From NCBI GenBank assembly GCA_023374025.1, contig SIJG01000033.1, forward strand, positions 1-64,000: a DNA stretch of 64,000 nt. The letters run 5' to 3'. Below are positions 43,511-55,099 of the stretch, piece after piece. The notes under the pieces are model-generated. The model ran no database searches. It was not told the DNA's origin and worked only from the letters and a program-made list of their open reading frames with translations. The number at the start of each line of letters is the position of its first letter. The first letter of the stretch is position 1. Source of the stretch: Heterodera schachtii (lineage: Eukaryota; Nematoda; Chromadorea; Rhabditida; Heteroderidae). Made by a program: the position numbers and the translations under genes.

Positions 43511-45340
43511 AATGAGTTTCTATTACCATATAATTACAAATTCATTTAAATTGAGTTAATATGTAACATATTGTTGTGAAAAGTTTGATTCAATTATAAA
43601 AAAATTTATGCACAAAAATAAAAATAAATGTACCAAAAGGTTACTATCATCAAAATATTTAATTATGAATAATTGCATCAGCAAAAAGCTTCTTTTATAT
43701 ATTAAAATCAAAATGAAAATTACAAAGGTAAAAAAAAAATAACGAAAATAAAAATATACTAATAAATATTAAAATAACTTTGTTTATCTTTATATAAGTA
43801 ATAATAATAATAATAGCAACAAATAAATATTTATAAACGTCAATCTTTTAAAAATTGGTCTAATACAAAATATTTCTTTTAATTAAAAAATAAAAAAACT
43901 TTAATTATCAATTTGGAAAGAGTGTCCGATTTACTACATAAACCAAATGAAAAAAACCTAAATATTTAACCAAAAATATTCTTTAAATTCCAGGGAGAGC
44001 GCATTATAAAAGAAAATAACGACTTCTGTCAAGAGATATAAAACCAAAATTCATAGAATGAGAAGCAAAATGAATTAATAACCTGAAACACTAAAAAAAT
44101 TAAAAATAATGCCGTATAAATTGAAAAAATAATATAAAACGAATAAAATGTTTTCTTCGTGTTAACCAATAAATTTCAACTTTACCTCCATTCTGAGTGT
44201 GCAATGGAGTATCCATGAACAAGTTTTTAAATAAATATATCAAACATACCACTTTGATGGAAAGCGAAAATGCAGAAAGTTGAATTTAATGAATTAAAAA
44301 AATAAATAAAAAATAAATGCCAATTGTACTATATTCCAAAGTAATTGTATTGTCAATCATACAATTTGAGTTTTGGGGACACGTTACGGCTACACAAGTG
44401 CGAGTGGGTTGACATTAATTAATAAAAACATGCTTATTAATACTAATAAAAATAATCAATTAATAAACAGATAAAAAAGTGAAAGTAATTCCTCTATAGG
44501 CAGAAAATTTTTAATTCTAAGAAATTATTACGAAGAAATAAAGAAAGTTATCAGGAAAAATAAGAATGAATAACAAAAATGTGCCTAATTTTTTTAAATA
44601 AATAATCTAAAAAAGAGATTTCATTTAATTCGAAATTCAAAAATATTGTAAAATTAATTCCAAATGGACATTTGGGCAACAAATTGCTTCATACATACAA
44701 GAGAATTATTAAAATATTTATTGTTGCCCCATTCATTAAACCGAAATATCTATGAGCTGAAATTCCAAAGCATTCTTTGAAGAACAGGAGCAGCAAGATA
44801 GTCGCAACTATATTATTTAAATTTCTAAATGATTAATTAAAATACCAAAAATATAGAATAGTTAAAAGCATTAATTTTATTTAAACAAAAAATTTCATGA
44901 AATTGAATTTCTTATGTGTTAAATTGTTACCTCAAAATTGAATAAAATGCATAAAATACACCTTATCATTGGGGGAATTATAAATTAAAAAGGTAAAAAA
45001 AAATTTAAATTTTTGAATAGCGAACAAGAACATAAAGTGCATAATTATAAGAAAGAATCAATTGTAATAAAAAATCAAGCCATATAATAAATTTAGAGAA
45101 TTCATTCAACGGAAACAATTTAAAGACTCACATTTTTAAGGGTACAATTTATGTAATTGCAAATGAATTAAAATATGTTTATATTGGAGTCAGACAACAA
45201 AATTCTACACTTCTTATACAAGAGAATTATTAAAATATTTATTGGGACTTGCCTTTTTGTGTAATTAAATAATGAACCAATGTGCGAATCATTTAAACAT
45301 GAACCGGAATAAGCAAAAAAGAGGAAAAATTTAAAAAGAG
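43511..45340. repeat. AT-rich mosaic with families H and MULE-flank repeat
   Basis: 44520-44650 (AGAAATTATTACGAAGAAAT, TAAGAATGAATAACAAAAAT) matches 61600-61710 and the end of the MULE-bearing segment at 30585. 44650-44830 is family H (ATTTGGGCAACAAATTGCTT, AAGAGAATTATTAAAATATT), with relatives at 46820-46950, 45210-45240 and 32082-32160. Around 44375-44415 there is a small less AT-rich piece (GGGACACGTTACGGCTACAC). No gene is seen. Confidence 0.45.
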
Positions 45341-45344
45341 CCGT

Positions 45345-46460
45345 CCGTTATTTAATTGTAAAGAAAGAAAAATTTTAATGGAATATTTCTATGATACATT
45401 AACAAGGTCGAAAATATCTGTGTCTATTAAACCAATTAGTAAGAGAGTGAAAAAAGTGAATTGATGCTTGTGCAAACATACGTATCACATTAAACGGTGC
45501 TGGAGCAAGCAAGTGAATTTTTGATTGCATAATAAATATACTAAATTTCGCTATAATAATTCATAATGAATATAATTAATTTATCTAAAAAAATAACTGA
45601 ATTTCTAACAATAAATTCATAGAGAAAGCGTCGAATAAGCACTAAAATGTTATAAAAATGACAAATTATGTTTTTTTCATCTATTAGAACATATAAATCG
45701 AAAAAATATATATTATATTTTACAAAATAAAACAATTAATAATAAAAAGATACAATGGCCTATTAAAAAGTTTGTTGGATCGATAACATAAAAAGGTGAT
45801 ATAGAAAATTAACCAAAATAAATCAAATTATTGTGTTTTTTTAATGGCAGCCTGGAAGCTTTAAAATTAATATGAATACTCTAATTGAAAAATATTTATA
45901 TATATCTTATTTTCATAATAAAAATGAAAATATTATTTTTCATAATTCATTATTTTTAAATTAAGAGATTTATAAATATGTGATTATTTATATTCATTTT
46001 TATTTAAACGAAAATTTTTATAAATTAAAAATTTCATATGCCTAAATTGTCACCTTAAAATAGAAAAAAAAACTGCATTATAAAAGTGATATAAAAATTA
46101 TGCGGAAAAATAATTAAATTAAATGGATAGAATGATCAAATATTCTGAGCTTAGACATGTCAATAAAATATGTGTTTTTAACTTAATAATAAATTGAATT
46201 ATATATCAAAATATAAAAAATAAACAATATTATGGAAATCGAAATGATTCTCTAGCATGAATTTGTATAAAATTAATCACTAATAGGGAACTAAACTTTA
46301 AAGATCGGAGAAATTGCTTTAATGGGAGGCTTTTGGGACTTGGAACAGAGAGACTGCAAAAGATAAACGGTAATTAAAATTTAATTGTTTTGCTTTTAAA
46401 AAATAAAAAGATTTAAATTTATTAAGAAATATTCATTTGCGAAATTTTGAAATTAAACTA
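45345..46460. repeat. Long segmental repeat G, copy 1
   Basis: This copy aligns with 61710-63160 over most of its length: AATATTTCTATGATACATTA, ATCTGTGTCTATTAAACCAA, GCTTGTGCAAACATACGTAT, CACATTAAACGGTGCTGGAG, GGCAGCCTGGAAGCT (45847) and GGGAGGCTTTTGGGACTTGG (46325). The second copy is longer because of insertions, notably around 62440-62830. No intact frame is shared; the 64-codon minus frame at 45541-45735 is AT-rich and is not called. Confidence 0.7.
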
Positions 46461-47354
46461 TGTGTAAACCAATAATAAATTATATATTAAATAATTTAAA
46501 TATAATTTAAATATAAAATAATCTTAAATTCGCAAATTGAATATATGTGTTTTTAAAATCCAAAATTTATTTGATAATAAATTGAAAATATCAAAATATA
46601 AAAAATATTATGTAAAATAAAACACTTCTCTAACATGAACTTTTATAAAAACTATGCTGCGAGTTATCCTTGAAATCTTACTAGAAATGGGCATAACTCA
46701 TGGATTAAAAAGATAATTAAGTTAAAAAAACTATTAAATTTTAAATAGCGAATAAAAACAATAAAATGCATTATGATAAGAAAGAATCAATTTCAGATGA
46801 AATAATAATAATAAATACCAACTGAACATTTGGGCAACAAATTGCTTCATATATATAAGAGAATTATTAAAATATTTATTGTTGCCATTTCATTAAACCA
46901 AATACATCCAACTTTGAAAATGAGGAGCAAGATATTCGCAACTTATATTATAGTATTTAAATTTCTAAATGATTCATTAAACTACAAAAATTATAAATAT
47001 ATAATCCGGATTTTGCAATAAAGTGAAAACTATAAAAATTATTATTTAATTGGACGAAATTCTCATAGCGGTTGATGGCACAGGAGGACCGATGGCCGGC
47101 GAGAAGGCCAAGTCAAGTACCTTTGATAAAAATTTATAGAAAAAAGAATAATCCATCATATTTGTAATAAAGAAAAAGGAAAAAAATTCTATATTTTATA
47201 ACAATGCCTATTTAAAAACCCAAAATGTTAAGATAATTGCAAATATGTAACCGGTTTTAATTTGAAAACTTATTTCAAATTAAAAAAATATTTATTAAAG
47301 TATTTAATCGAGTAATTTATTAAAATTAATGAAATAGCCGAAAAAGTTGTAAAT
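46461..47354. other. AT-rich repeats, families R and H
   Basis: 46655-46730 is family R (GCGAGTTATCCTTGAAATCT), 46820-46950 family H. A small less AT-rich piece at 47065-47120 (GCGGTTGATGGCACAGGAGG, then GCCGGCGAGAAGGCCAAGTC) has no recognised product. 47270-47350 resembles 25390-25440 and 39380-39430 (GAARTAGCCGAAAAA). Confidence 0.4.
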
Positions 47355-47493
47355 CAAACGCTAAGGCATAAGAAAATGAAGCAAATAATTTACTTGCCGC
47401 AAAATAAATTTATTAAATTAAAATATGAGAAATAATTAAAATTTAAAAGGCAACTAAAACAAGCAAGAACAAATCATCAAACACTTATCAGCC
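47355..47493. repeat. Family J direct repeat flanking a Gypsy fragment, left
   Basis: CGCTAAGGCATAAGAAAATG to AAATCATCAAACACTTAT is repeated nearly exactly at 47829-47962, on the other side of the Gypsy fragment. The main difference is about 8 bp after AAAATATGAG. Relatives without the Gypsy insertion are at 37795-37940 and 48935-49090. Confidence 0.8.
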
Positions 47494-47828
47494 ACATTGA
47501 GCCCCAAAATGGTCCGCAAAACTCAATGTGTATTCTTTGCCACGGTCTTTCCGGTGATTCCCACGGGTGCAATGGCACTTTCCGCTCATCCGGCGCCTCT
47601 TCTTGGCAAACTTTGCTTTCAACTTCATTGCGAAGTGAAAATGGCACCGGTCTCGCTTTGCATCTTCTGAATTCGTCCTTTTTGGTTTCCACGGCACGAA
47701 TTGTTGAAATTCCAAAGGCTCGGTTCAAATCGATTTTCAATCCCTTGATCAAATCGCGGCCACAAATATTTTTATGCCTGCCACTAATGAAATGAATTTT
47801 TGACTCAATCCTTCTACCTTCATGCCTC
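47494..47828 (-). pseudogene. Internally deleted Gypsy-type gag-pol fragment
   Basis: Read on the minus strand, a continuous frame joins three separate parts of a Gypsy (Metaviridae) polyprotein. First comes the C-terminal part of the protease (NICGRDLIKGLKIDLN). Next is the very start of the reverse transcriptase (KARPVPFSLRNEVESK). Then, directly, comes the pre-core of the integrase (LHPWESPERPWQRIHIEFCG), where the first catalytic Asp of the core is replaced by Glu. Nearly the whole RT, RNase H and the integrase zinc finger are missing, without loss of frame. No LTR is visible. The fragment is less AT-rich than its flanks, which are a direct repeat of about 130 bp. It is non-functional. 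The plus-strand frame at 47526-47795 is its shadow. Confidence 0.85.
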
Positions 47829-47990
47829 ACGCTAAGGCATAAGAAAATGAAGCCAATAATTTACTTGCTGCAAAATAAATTTATTAAATTAAAATATAAA
47901 ATTTAAAAGGCAACTAAAACAAGCAAGAACAAATCATCAAACACTTATTAACAGTTTCCTGAAAAAAGACTGCGCTGAATGTGACAAGAA
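47829..47990. repeat. Family J direct repeat flanking a Gypsy fragment, right
   Basis: This is a near-exact copy of 47359-47490, continuing as TAACAGTTTCCTGAAAAAAG. The continuation matches the uninterrupted relative at 49060-49085 (TAACAGCTTACTGAAAATAA), so this copy carries the native right flank, whereas the left copy stops at the Gypsy junction. Confidence 0.8.
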
Positions 47991-48111
47991 AAATTAGTAA
48001 ATAATTAATTTAAAATTTAATCCTTTTAAAAATAAAAAAAACACTATAAGAAAATAATTTTATTAAATTTAACCAACGAAAATAATAACTAAGAATCATA
48101 ATTAAACGTAA

Positions 48112-48222
48112 ACAAAATGAAATACCACCGAAGATTCCATGTGGGAACCTTTTGAACACTTGAAAGAGCCAAAATGCTTTAAAAGAGCTCAAAAAATGAA
48201 AAAAAATAATGAAATAAAATAA
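48112..48222 (+). pseudogene. Chromodomain fossil, copy 3
   Basis: From 48130 the plus strand reads EDSMWEPFEHLKEPKCFKRA, the 'D-S-T/M-W-E-P-x-E-x-L' core and start of the C-terminal helix of a chromodomain. It then runs into Lys/Asn-rich sequence and a stop. The WKGY strand upstream is lost. The flanking sequence (AAAATAATGAAATAAAATAA, then TGCATTCCAAGGCTACGAAA) corresponds to the other two chromodomain-bearing repeats. Confidence 0.6.
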
Positions 48223-49444
48223 AAATGCATTCCAAGGCTACGAAAATTGTATTAGTAAAAAAAAAATTAAATAAACCAAGAATGAAGAAATAAATAATAA
48301 ATTATTAATAAAAAAATACTGTTTAAAAACAGCAGCGGATGACTGTAGCGATGGAGGAGTGTGGCAAGACGGAGATGAATATGTACTTATATTGCTGCTG
48401 ATTGTGGTAGTGGCGGGTATGGAATTGGTTTTCTCCCATCATTCGAGGTCATGAGTGCTGGTAAAAGAGATATAATCAACAAAAACCTTTTATTAATTAA
48501 TGAAATAATACATAATATAAAAAAATTACAAATAGTAAATTAAATGCATGCACTTAAAATAATACTAAATAAAAATAAAAATCTATAAGCTAAACAAATA
48601 AAAATTAATTTAAAACATAGTTATAGAAAAAATTTTGGGTAAGCCAAATAAATTTTTGATTAAATCTGGAATAAATAATTTTTATATATTACTCACGAAA
48701 TAAACTGTTGCAAAAACTAAATCTATTGAAATCGAATAAACACTAAAAATTACATTTAATAATAAAAGTTTATTAAATTTTTAATGCATTTTGAAATAAA
48801 CTAATCCAATGGACAAAAATAAAAAGTTATAAAATAAATAAAGAAAAAAACAAAACATATAAAAAAAAAATTCAAAATAAAAAAGAACAGTGACCACTTC
48901 TAACCTTCAAAAACTTTAAACATTCATACGCTAATTTGTAAGGCATAAGAAATATGAAGCCTAGAAAAATACTTGCCGCAAAATAAATTTATTAAATTAA
49001 AATATGAAATTTAAATTTAAAAGGAAACTTAAACAGCGAGAACAAATCTTCAAACACTTAATAACAGCTTACTGAAAATAATTGTGGTGGATAGTGGACA
49101 AGAAAAAGTAGTAAATTAAGTATAAGGAATAATAAAAATTGATCCAATGAAAATAATAACTTATAATAATTAATTAAACGTAGACAAAAGAATAAATTCA
49201 AATTATAAAGCATAAATAACTTTAAATTTGCAACCGTTTAAAATAACATTAAAATAAAATGAAATTTTAACTATTAGAATAAAAAAAATCATTAAAAGTC
49301 AAAAAAATAAAGATAATACACATATGAAATTTTAATGAAAAATTGTTTAAATTTTATTTCAGTATGACGTTAAATAAATTTCCATGATCAAAGATCATTG
49401 AATAGCGCCCAGAGGATAGATGCCAAGAAATAAAATTAATAATT
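48223..49444. repeat. AT-rich DNA with family J copy
   Basis: 48320-48470 is a less AT-rich island bounded by CAGCAGC and GCTGCTG, with no product recognised. 48935-49125 is a family J copy without the Gypsy fragment. 49370-49420 has a short piece ATAGCGCCCAGAGGATAGAT. No gene is seen. Confidence 0.45.
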
Positions 49445-50300
49445 CAAAAAAATAATTTTTAAATAACAATATGACAATTTGTAATTTTATTCAAACAACT
49501 GCTGAAATTATTTGTCATTTTTAATAAAACATTATTATTATAATAAAGAAACTATATTTATATTAAACAAACTACTGAAGTAAATCATTCATAATAAAAT
49601 GAAAACCCAAATTATTTTGTAATACATTTATAAATATTTAATTATATTAATCAGATTAAATTACTCTTAAGAAGTGAATAAAAGAGAAAGAAAAATAAAA
49701 TAAAAGATCTAGTGCATGACAATTGGGGGTGCGTGCATGCAACTTTTTCGCATCAACCTTCTACATGCCAATCACCTCGCAATTGTGCCCGAGCGTGGTT
49801 ACGTCAACACACAGGATCAAAGTCTAATGGCGCTGCGGTTTTTCCATTGTGATTTAAACAAAGAATTAGTTATATTTAAATTGAAAAATTGAGGGTTATA
49901 AACTAGTAAAATAATATTAAATTAAAACAATTGACGAACTAGACCAGGACGCGAGTCGAATTGTTAAAGTGCGCAAAAAGAGTGGTATTAAATGGATTAT
50001 TTTAATAATACTGGAAATCTTCTATTTGAAAAAGAAAATTGAAATTTTGCAGAAAAATAAAAAGTCCGAAAGCAGAATTATTTGTTTTGTACATATTTTT
50101 AAAAAATGATGATAACATAACGAAATATTTACAAATAGTTTTAAAATTTAAAATTCATTAAAATATATTAATAAATAAAATATCTGTCCAGGCTGGAAAT
50201 GCAAATTTAAACAAAGAAATTGTTCGTAATTTGAAACATTTAAAAGTAATATTAATTTCTTGAAGAAAAAAACATTATGACAGGCAAAAAACAATTTGCG
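49445..50300. repeat. Dispersed repeat family O, copy 2
   Basis: This copy is related to about 150-560, but with an extra insertion at about 49700-49990 that includes a less AT-rich island (GTGCGTGCATGCAACTTTTT, CACCTCGCAATTGTGCCCGA, AATGGCGCTGCGGTTTTTCC). The island has no recognised frame. Confidence 0.45.
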
Positions 50301-50884
50301 CAGCTGTTACAAGGAGTAATAAAAAATTTAAGTGTGTTACTTGTCATGTAAAGCAGGAATACTTGAAAGAAGGATAAACCAAAGCACATAATTAATGAAA
50401 ACTACAGCAATTTTTCTAAAATTTTTTTTTATAAATACTAAAATCATTAATCACAATCTTCGAATAAACAATTTGAATTTTAAAAATATTTTAAACGAAT
50501 TATATAATAATAATGCAGTATAAAATGGACAAAAAATTGAAACAATCCATTTTGATGTTGTGTTAAAATGCAATTACTTTTAAAAAGTTTAATAATATTA
50601 ATTTTAAAAATTAGGATAAATAAAACAAATATACCAAAAAATAAATAAATAAGTTAATTTATACACAAATATAGAAAGGAATAAATGAAAATTTTATCAG
50701 AATATTGATTATATAAATAACAAAAAACTAACTTTTAAACGATAAATGAAAAATTCATCAATTTTTATAATTTTACGTTTGTATTTGATTCGATAGAATA
50801 TGTTTTGGCTGCATTTTTGTTAAGTACATAATGACGAAATCCAAAAATGTGACTAAATATTTTAATGATAAAAAGTTCAAAACC
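50301..50884. other. AT-rich DNA, no gene
   Basis: 50280-50360 and 16300-16370 share GCTGYTACAAGGAGTAATAA and AAAGCAGGAATACT. Nothing else is recognised. Confidence 0.35.
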
Positions 50885-51400
50885 ATTATTCTTATTAACC
50901 CATTCCTAAGCGCAAGAGATGTGCGAGAGTCTCGGTCTCGATTCTCGACTCGGGAAATTTCTCGAATTTTTCGCTTCTTGGTTTTTTCGGTGAAATTTTG
51001 TTAAAAAAGAATAAAATTTCCAATTGTTTCTCTAACCGCTAGGCCTATCGCGGTAGAGGTCAACTTGCCAAGGAACAGAAAAAAGAGGAAGAGATGCCGG
51101 AAACGAAGATAATACATTTGATAAAATAAGTTCTTCACCAAATAACCAGTTTCATTCATTTGATATTTTTGAAAAATCCAAAATGTATACCATACCAAAT
51201 ACCTAAATAAGTTTGTCCAATGTTTTTTAATACAACGAATGAGTGAAATAGGCACAAATTGTCATAAAATTGACTTATAATCATATTTTAGCAATTAATT
51301 TTAAATTGAGAAATTTTGGATTTTTGCTGGAAAATTCTTAAAAAATCAGCAAAGCCCAGGCCCGGTCTTTGACCGGGCTCAAACGGGTTTAATTTCGCCA
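50885..51400. repeat. Module E copy 2 and family D copy
   Basis: 50907-50982 matches module E at 639-715. 51241-51330 is family D (GAGTGAAATAGGCACAAATT). Between them, on the plus strand, there is a short open stretch ending in a Lys/Arg-rich tail (RNRKKRKRCRKRR, around 51071-51110), not recognised. The 84-codon minus frame at 51001-51255 is not supported. At 51360-51379, CCCGGTCTTTGACCGGG forms a small GC hairpin. Confidence 0.45.
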
Positions 51401-52379
51401 GAGTAACTGCCTAAAATTTGAAAATTTAAATAATTATTTTGGCGAAAGTCTTTAATTCAAATTTTCAATATAGAACTTTGGATTTTTGAAACTTTTTGGG
51501 CAATTTTAACTGTTAAAAAGACCCCAAACCCATTTAATGAACGCCAATATATAATCAATAAAAGCTTAATTACTATATAAAAGATCAAATAAATATAAAA
51601 ACTATCCAGAAATATTAAACGACATAATAAACTAAAACAAAAATTAATAATAATATATGTTCAAGGTACAAACAATAAAAATGGCTACCATTATCAAAAT
51701 TTAGTCTTTTAACTAATAATATTTATAAGAATAAAAGATTTATGCTAGCCAAATCGAAATATGCAAGAGAAAATGGAATAAATGTCATTTAACAATACCA
51801 ATTCAATTATATCCTACTCCAATGAGAACCATCTTTATAAAAGGAATTTTTAATTTACTGCGCTTTAAAATTTTTTTATTTTTCAATTTGACTAAAAATA
51901 ATTATAAGTTTAAAGATTTTAAATAAATCAAATTAAAATATTACTTCGTATTATAAAAAGCATGACCATAAAACTTTATTTAAATATATATTTTTCATAA
52001 AAAAAATATTTGCCAAGAAGTTGATAATGTACAAAAAGAAACGGGTAATTAACAAGAAAAAGAAAAAAATATATAAATAATTAAATCTACAAAGCGTTAT
52101 AAATAAACAAGACCAGTTATATTCTATCCTAATTAAAACAATTTTTACGGCAAATTTCTCAAAATTTAAATGAAACAGTGTGCCAGAACATGTAATGAAT
52201 TATTTAAAAAGATACTACTGATTTATAATTTATTTATTTTTCAATTTGAATAGAAATATATAAAATTTTTAATATTTTAAATAAATTTAAATGATATTTT
52301 TAATGGAAGCCAAAAAAGAAGAAAATTAAAAATTAATTAATAATTATAGAAAAATTAAGAAATAAAACAAAACACAGAA
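51401..52379. repeat. AT-rich mosaic with two family P copies
   Basis: 51735-51960 (GATTTATGCTAGCCAAATCG, CCTACTCCAATGAGAACC) and 52100-52330 (TTCTATCCTAATTAAAACAA, GTGCCAGAACATGTAATGAA) both belong to family P. 51990-52090 resembles 55600-55680 (AAGAAAAAGAAAAATATAAA, TCTACAAAGCGTTAT). No gene is seen. Confidence 0.5.
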
Positions 52380-53100
52380 AAGAAATCGTAAAAGATTACA
52401 AAAAGAGAAAGCAAAATAATATACCTATGAACATTACTCTTTATTAAAATGTAAAATATATTGAAAATACAAATAAATTAAAATTTGATCAATTTACAGC
52501 CGGGAAATTTAAGAAAAAAGAACGCATATAAAAATAGAATACTATTTTGGATTATTTATAAAAATATGGAGATCCAAGCAAAAGCTATTAAATAAACAGA
52601 CAAAGAAAATAAATAAAAAATTAAACAAAAACTAATAAAAGTAAAAATTAAAAATATTCACACATAAAAAATTAATTAAATAAAACAAAAAACATAAAAA
52701 ATTTAATGATTAATCTCAAAATAAAAGATTATTAAAAGATAAAGAACAAAATAATATACATACAGCTTAACAACGGCCAAAAACTGACCCTGGGCAGTGT
52801 CTGTGCGTGCAGAATGTACATGAATATTAATCTTTATTAAAATGCAAAAAAAGTAAAACTATAAATAAAAATAAATTTTGGTGATTTTCAGCCGGAAAAA
52901 TGAACTAAATAGTAATGCATATAAATTAAAAATAATAAACTTATAGTTCAAGGTTAAATATAATGATGATTAAAAATTGATTAAGAGATATTCCCTGTTT
53001 TGTAAAAAATATGGAGATCCAAGCAAAGGGATTAAATAAACAGACAACAAATAAAATAAACAAAAATAATAAAATTAAAAAACAACCACATTAACTATTA
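52380..53100. repeat. Family A, two adjacent copies
   Basis: Landmarks occur twice: AAAGATTACAAAAAGAGAAA ... AACATTACTCTTTATTAAAA and then ATGAATATTAATCTTTATTA with TTTTCAGCCGGAAAAATGAA, CTTATAGTTCAAGGTTAAAT and AAACAGACAACAAATAAAAT. Copies arranged side by side are also seen at 20905-21500. Confidence 0.6.
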
Positions 53101-55099
53101 TTTTTTAAACAAATTGTTAACCAATTTTTGTTTTTTTATGAAATTCAAAAATTTATTCAGTACAATTATAAAACGCAAAATTTTGGTCTTTTTGGATAAA
53201 GAAAAACAATAATTTTATCTAATATGAAAAATAAAAATAATTTGAGATTCAACGCATATAAAACAAGTAGGTATTGTTGGAGAGAATGATACGAGATTTA
53301 TGCCAAATGCAAGAGATTTGATAGTTTTCTTAATTTAAAATCAAAAATAATATTAAATTATATAATTTCAATTAATATTGGTTTAAAAATGATTGAATCA
53401 ATAAAATTTTCAAGAATTTTTCGTATCAAAATAAATGCGATAGTTTTTTCATTTACTCAACAACAGTTACATTTTTAAAATAAAAGAATATATCAACATT
53501 AATTTAAAATTTTACAAATTCATAGATATCTGAAAAATTTTATCCAATTTAAATCAGGACATAATTTTATAATTTATGTATTTGGTAGTAAATTATAAGA
53601 AATTTTATAAATATATTAAAAACAAAAATTTAGAATATAAAGAATAAATAAAAATAATTGTTTTTGAAAAATCAATGCCAAAAACTAAAATAACGCAATT
53701 TATTGTTGAATATTGAATCACAATTTAAAATCAAAAAATTGAATAACCTTGAAATAAAAAAATGAATCAATTAAATAATGAATTCATAAACAGTTTCTAT
53801 ACAATCAGCAAGCAATAAAAGTTATTTAATTTTGTTGGTTACCGAACTCGTCATTTTGGAACGGCCGAAAAAAATGATAGTCGTGGCTTGACGGTGAACG
53901 AACATTTGTGTTCTTGAACCAAGATTTATCAAAATATTATTATATAAATTCACATAATACCAACCACACACCCATTAGAATTAGAAATAAAATGGGCCAT
54001 AAACCGAAAATTAAGAATTAATAATATCATTAGAAAATTATTTAAATAAAAACCCAATGCAGAAACATTTGCGGTTGAGACGGCCTAAAACCAAGATTAC
54101 GAAGCGAAAAAAATTGGTAATGAGGCAATTTTACAGGAGGAAGGAATTTATAATTATCGCAAAATAAATTATAAATAAAAAAAAATTAAAATGGTAATTA
54201 AAAGCAGTAAGAAAAAATAAAAAAAGTTCAACTGGTTTGACCATTTCTGATTCATGAGTTAGATAAATTAAATAAAAGATTTTTATAAAATAATAAAGAT
54301 GAAAAGGAATATGTCTATTAAAAATTTTTTTAAAAAAAGTATATATTACGGCAATTTAATTGTCTAAGAAATTTTATTTGCTAATAGGAATATTTTTATA
54401 TAAATAAAACATGGATCTACAAGTAAAATGGTCTCAAAAATGACCCGAAGCGAAGCATGAAATAACAAATGAACACATAAAGAAATTTAATTTTTATGTA
54501 AATACTTTTAAATTTTTACAAATTTTAAAAAGTATTAAGAATAATAAACTATTCAGAATAGTTAAAGAATGTAAAAATAAATATTAAGAATGTTGACAGG
54601 TGTCAATGAAAAGTCGATAAAACCATTGCTCACACCAAAAATTTGAGAAAAAAAACAAAAATTGTTTAAAAATTTTGTAAATTTTAAATGTTAATAATCA
54701 AACACGAAATTTGAGCTTACGAAGCCATCATGACATGAGTAATTTATATTTATTATTATAATAAAATAATTTAACTAAAGAACGACGCATAAAAAATATA
54801 AAAAATAATAACCATTCTGAGAAATTTTAAAACTTTCATATTTCAGAGCTAAACATGTTAATAATTAAAAATATGATATAGAAAAGTTATAAATACAGGA
54901 AAATTTTAAATAAATTTAAATTAAACTGAAAAAAACTATTTTACAATAATTTATAAAAAATTTAATACATAAACGTAAAGGGTTTTCAGGCGGTTATTTA
55001 TAATTGAAGGGAATGAGTAAAAAACGTTCTGATTGCGAGAGAAGTATTAACAAAAAATCTATCTTTTCTAAAAGTAAATATGTAGTTGATTTATTATAT
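53101..55099. other. AT-rich mosaic, no gene
   Basis: 54075-54150 is related to 13000-13080. 54450-54600 is related to 17130-17260. 54585-54620 (GAATGTTGACAGGTGTCAAT) recurs at 59048-59080 (GAATGTTGACAGATGATGTC). A small less AT-rich piece sits at 53840-53920. No frame is convincing. Confidence 0.4.

Noticed and set aside
47526..47795. 89-codon plus-strand frame
   Set aside because: Shadow of the minus-strand Gypsy fragment, which has clear integrase and protease motifs.
51001..51255. 84-codon minus-strand frame that looks like a membrane protein
   Set aside because: Located in degenerate repeat (module E / family D neighbourhood), with no recognisable motif. The opposite strand also has a short open stretch, and neither is supported.
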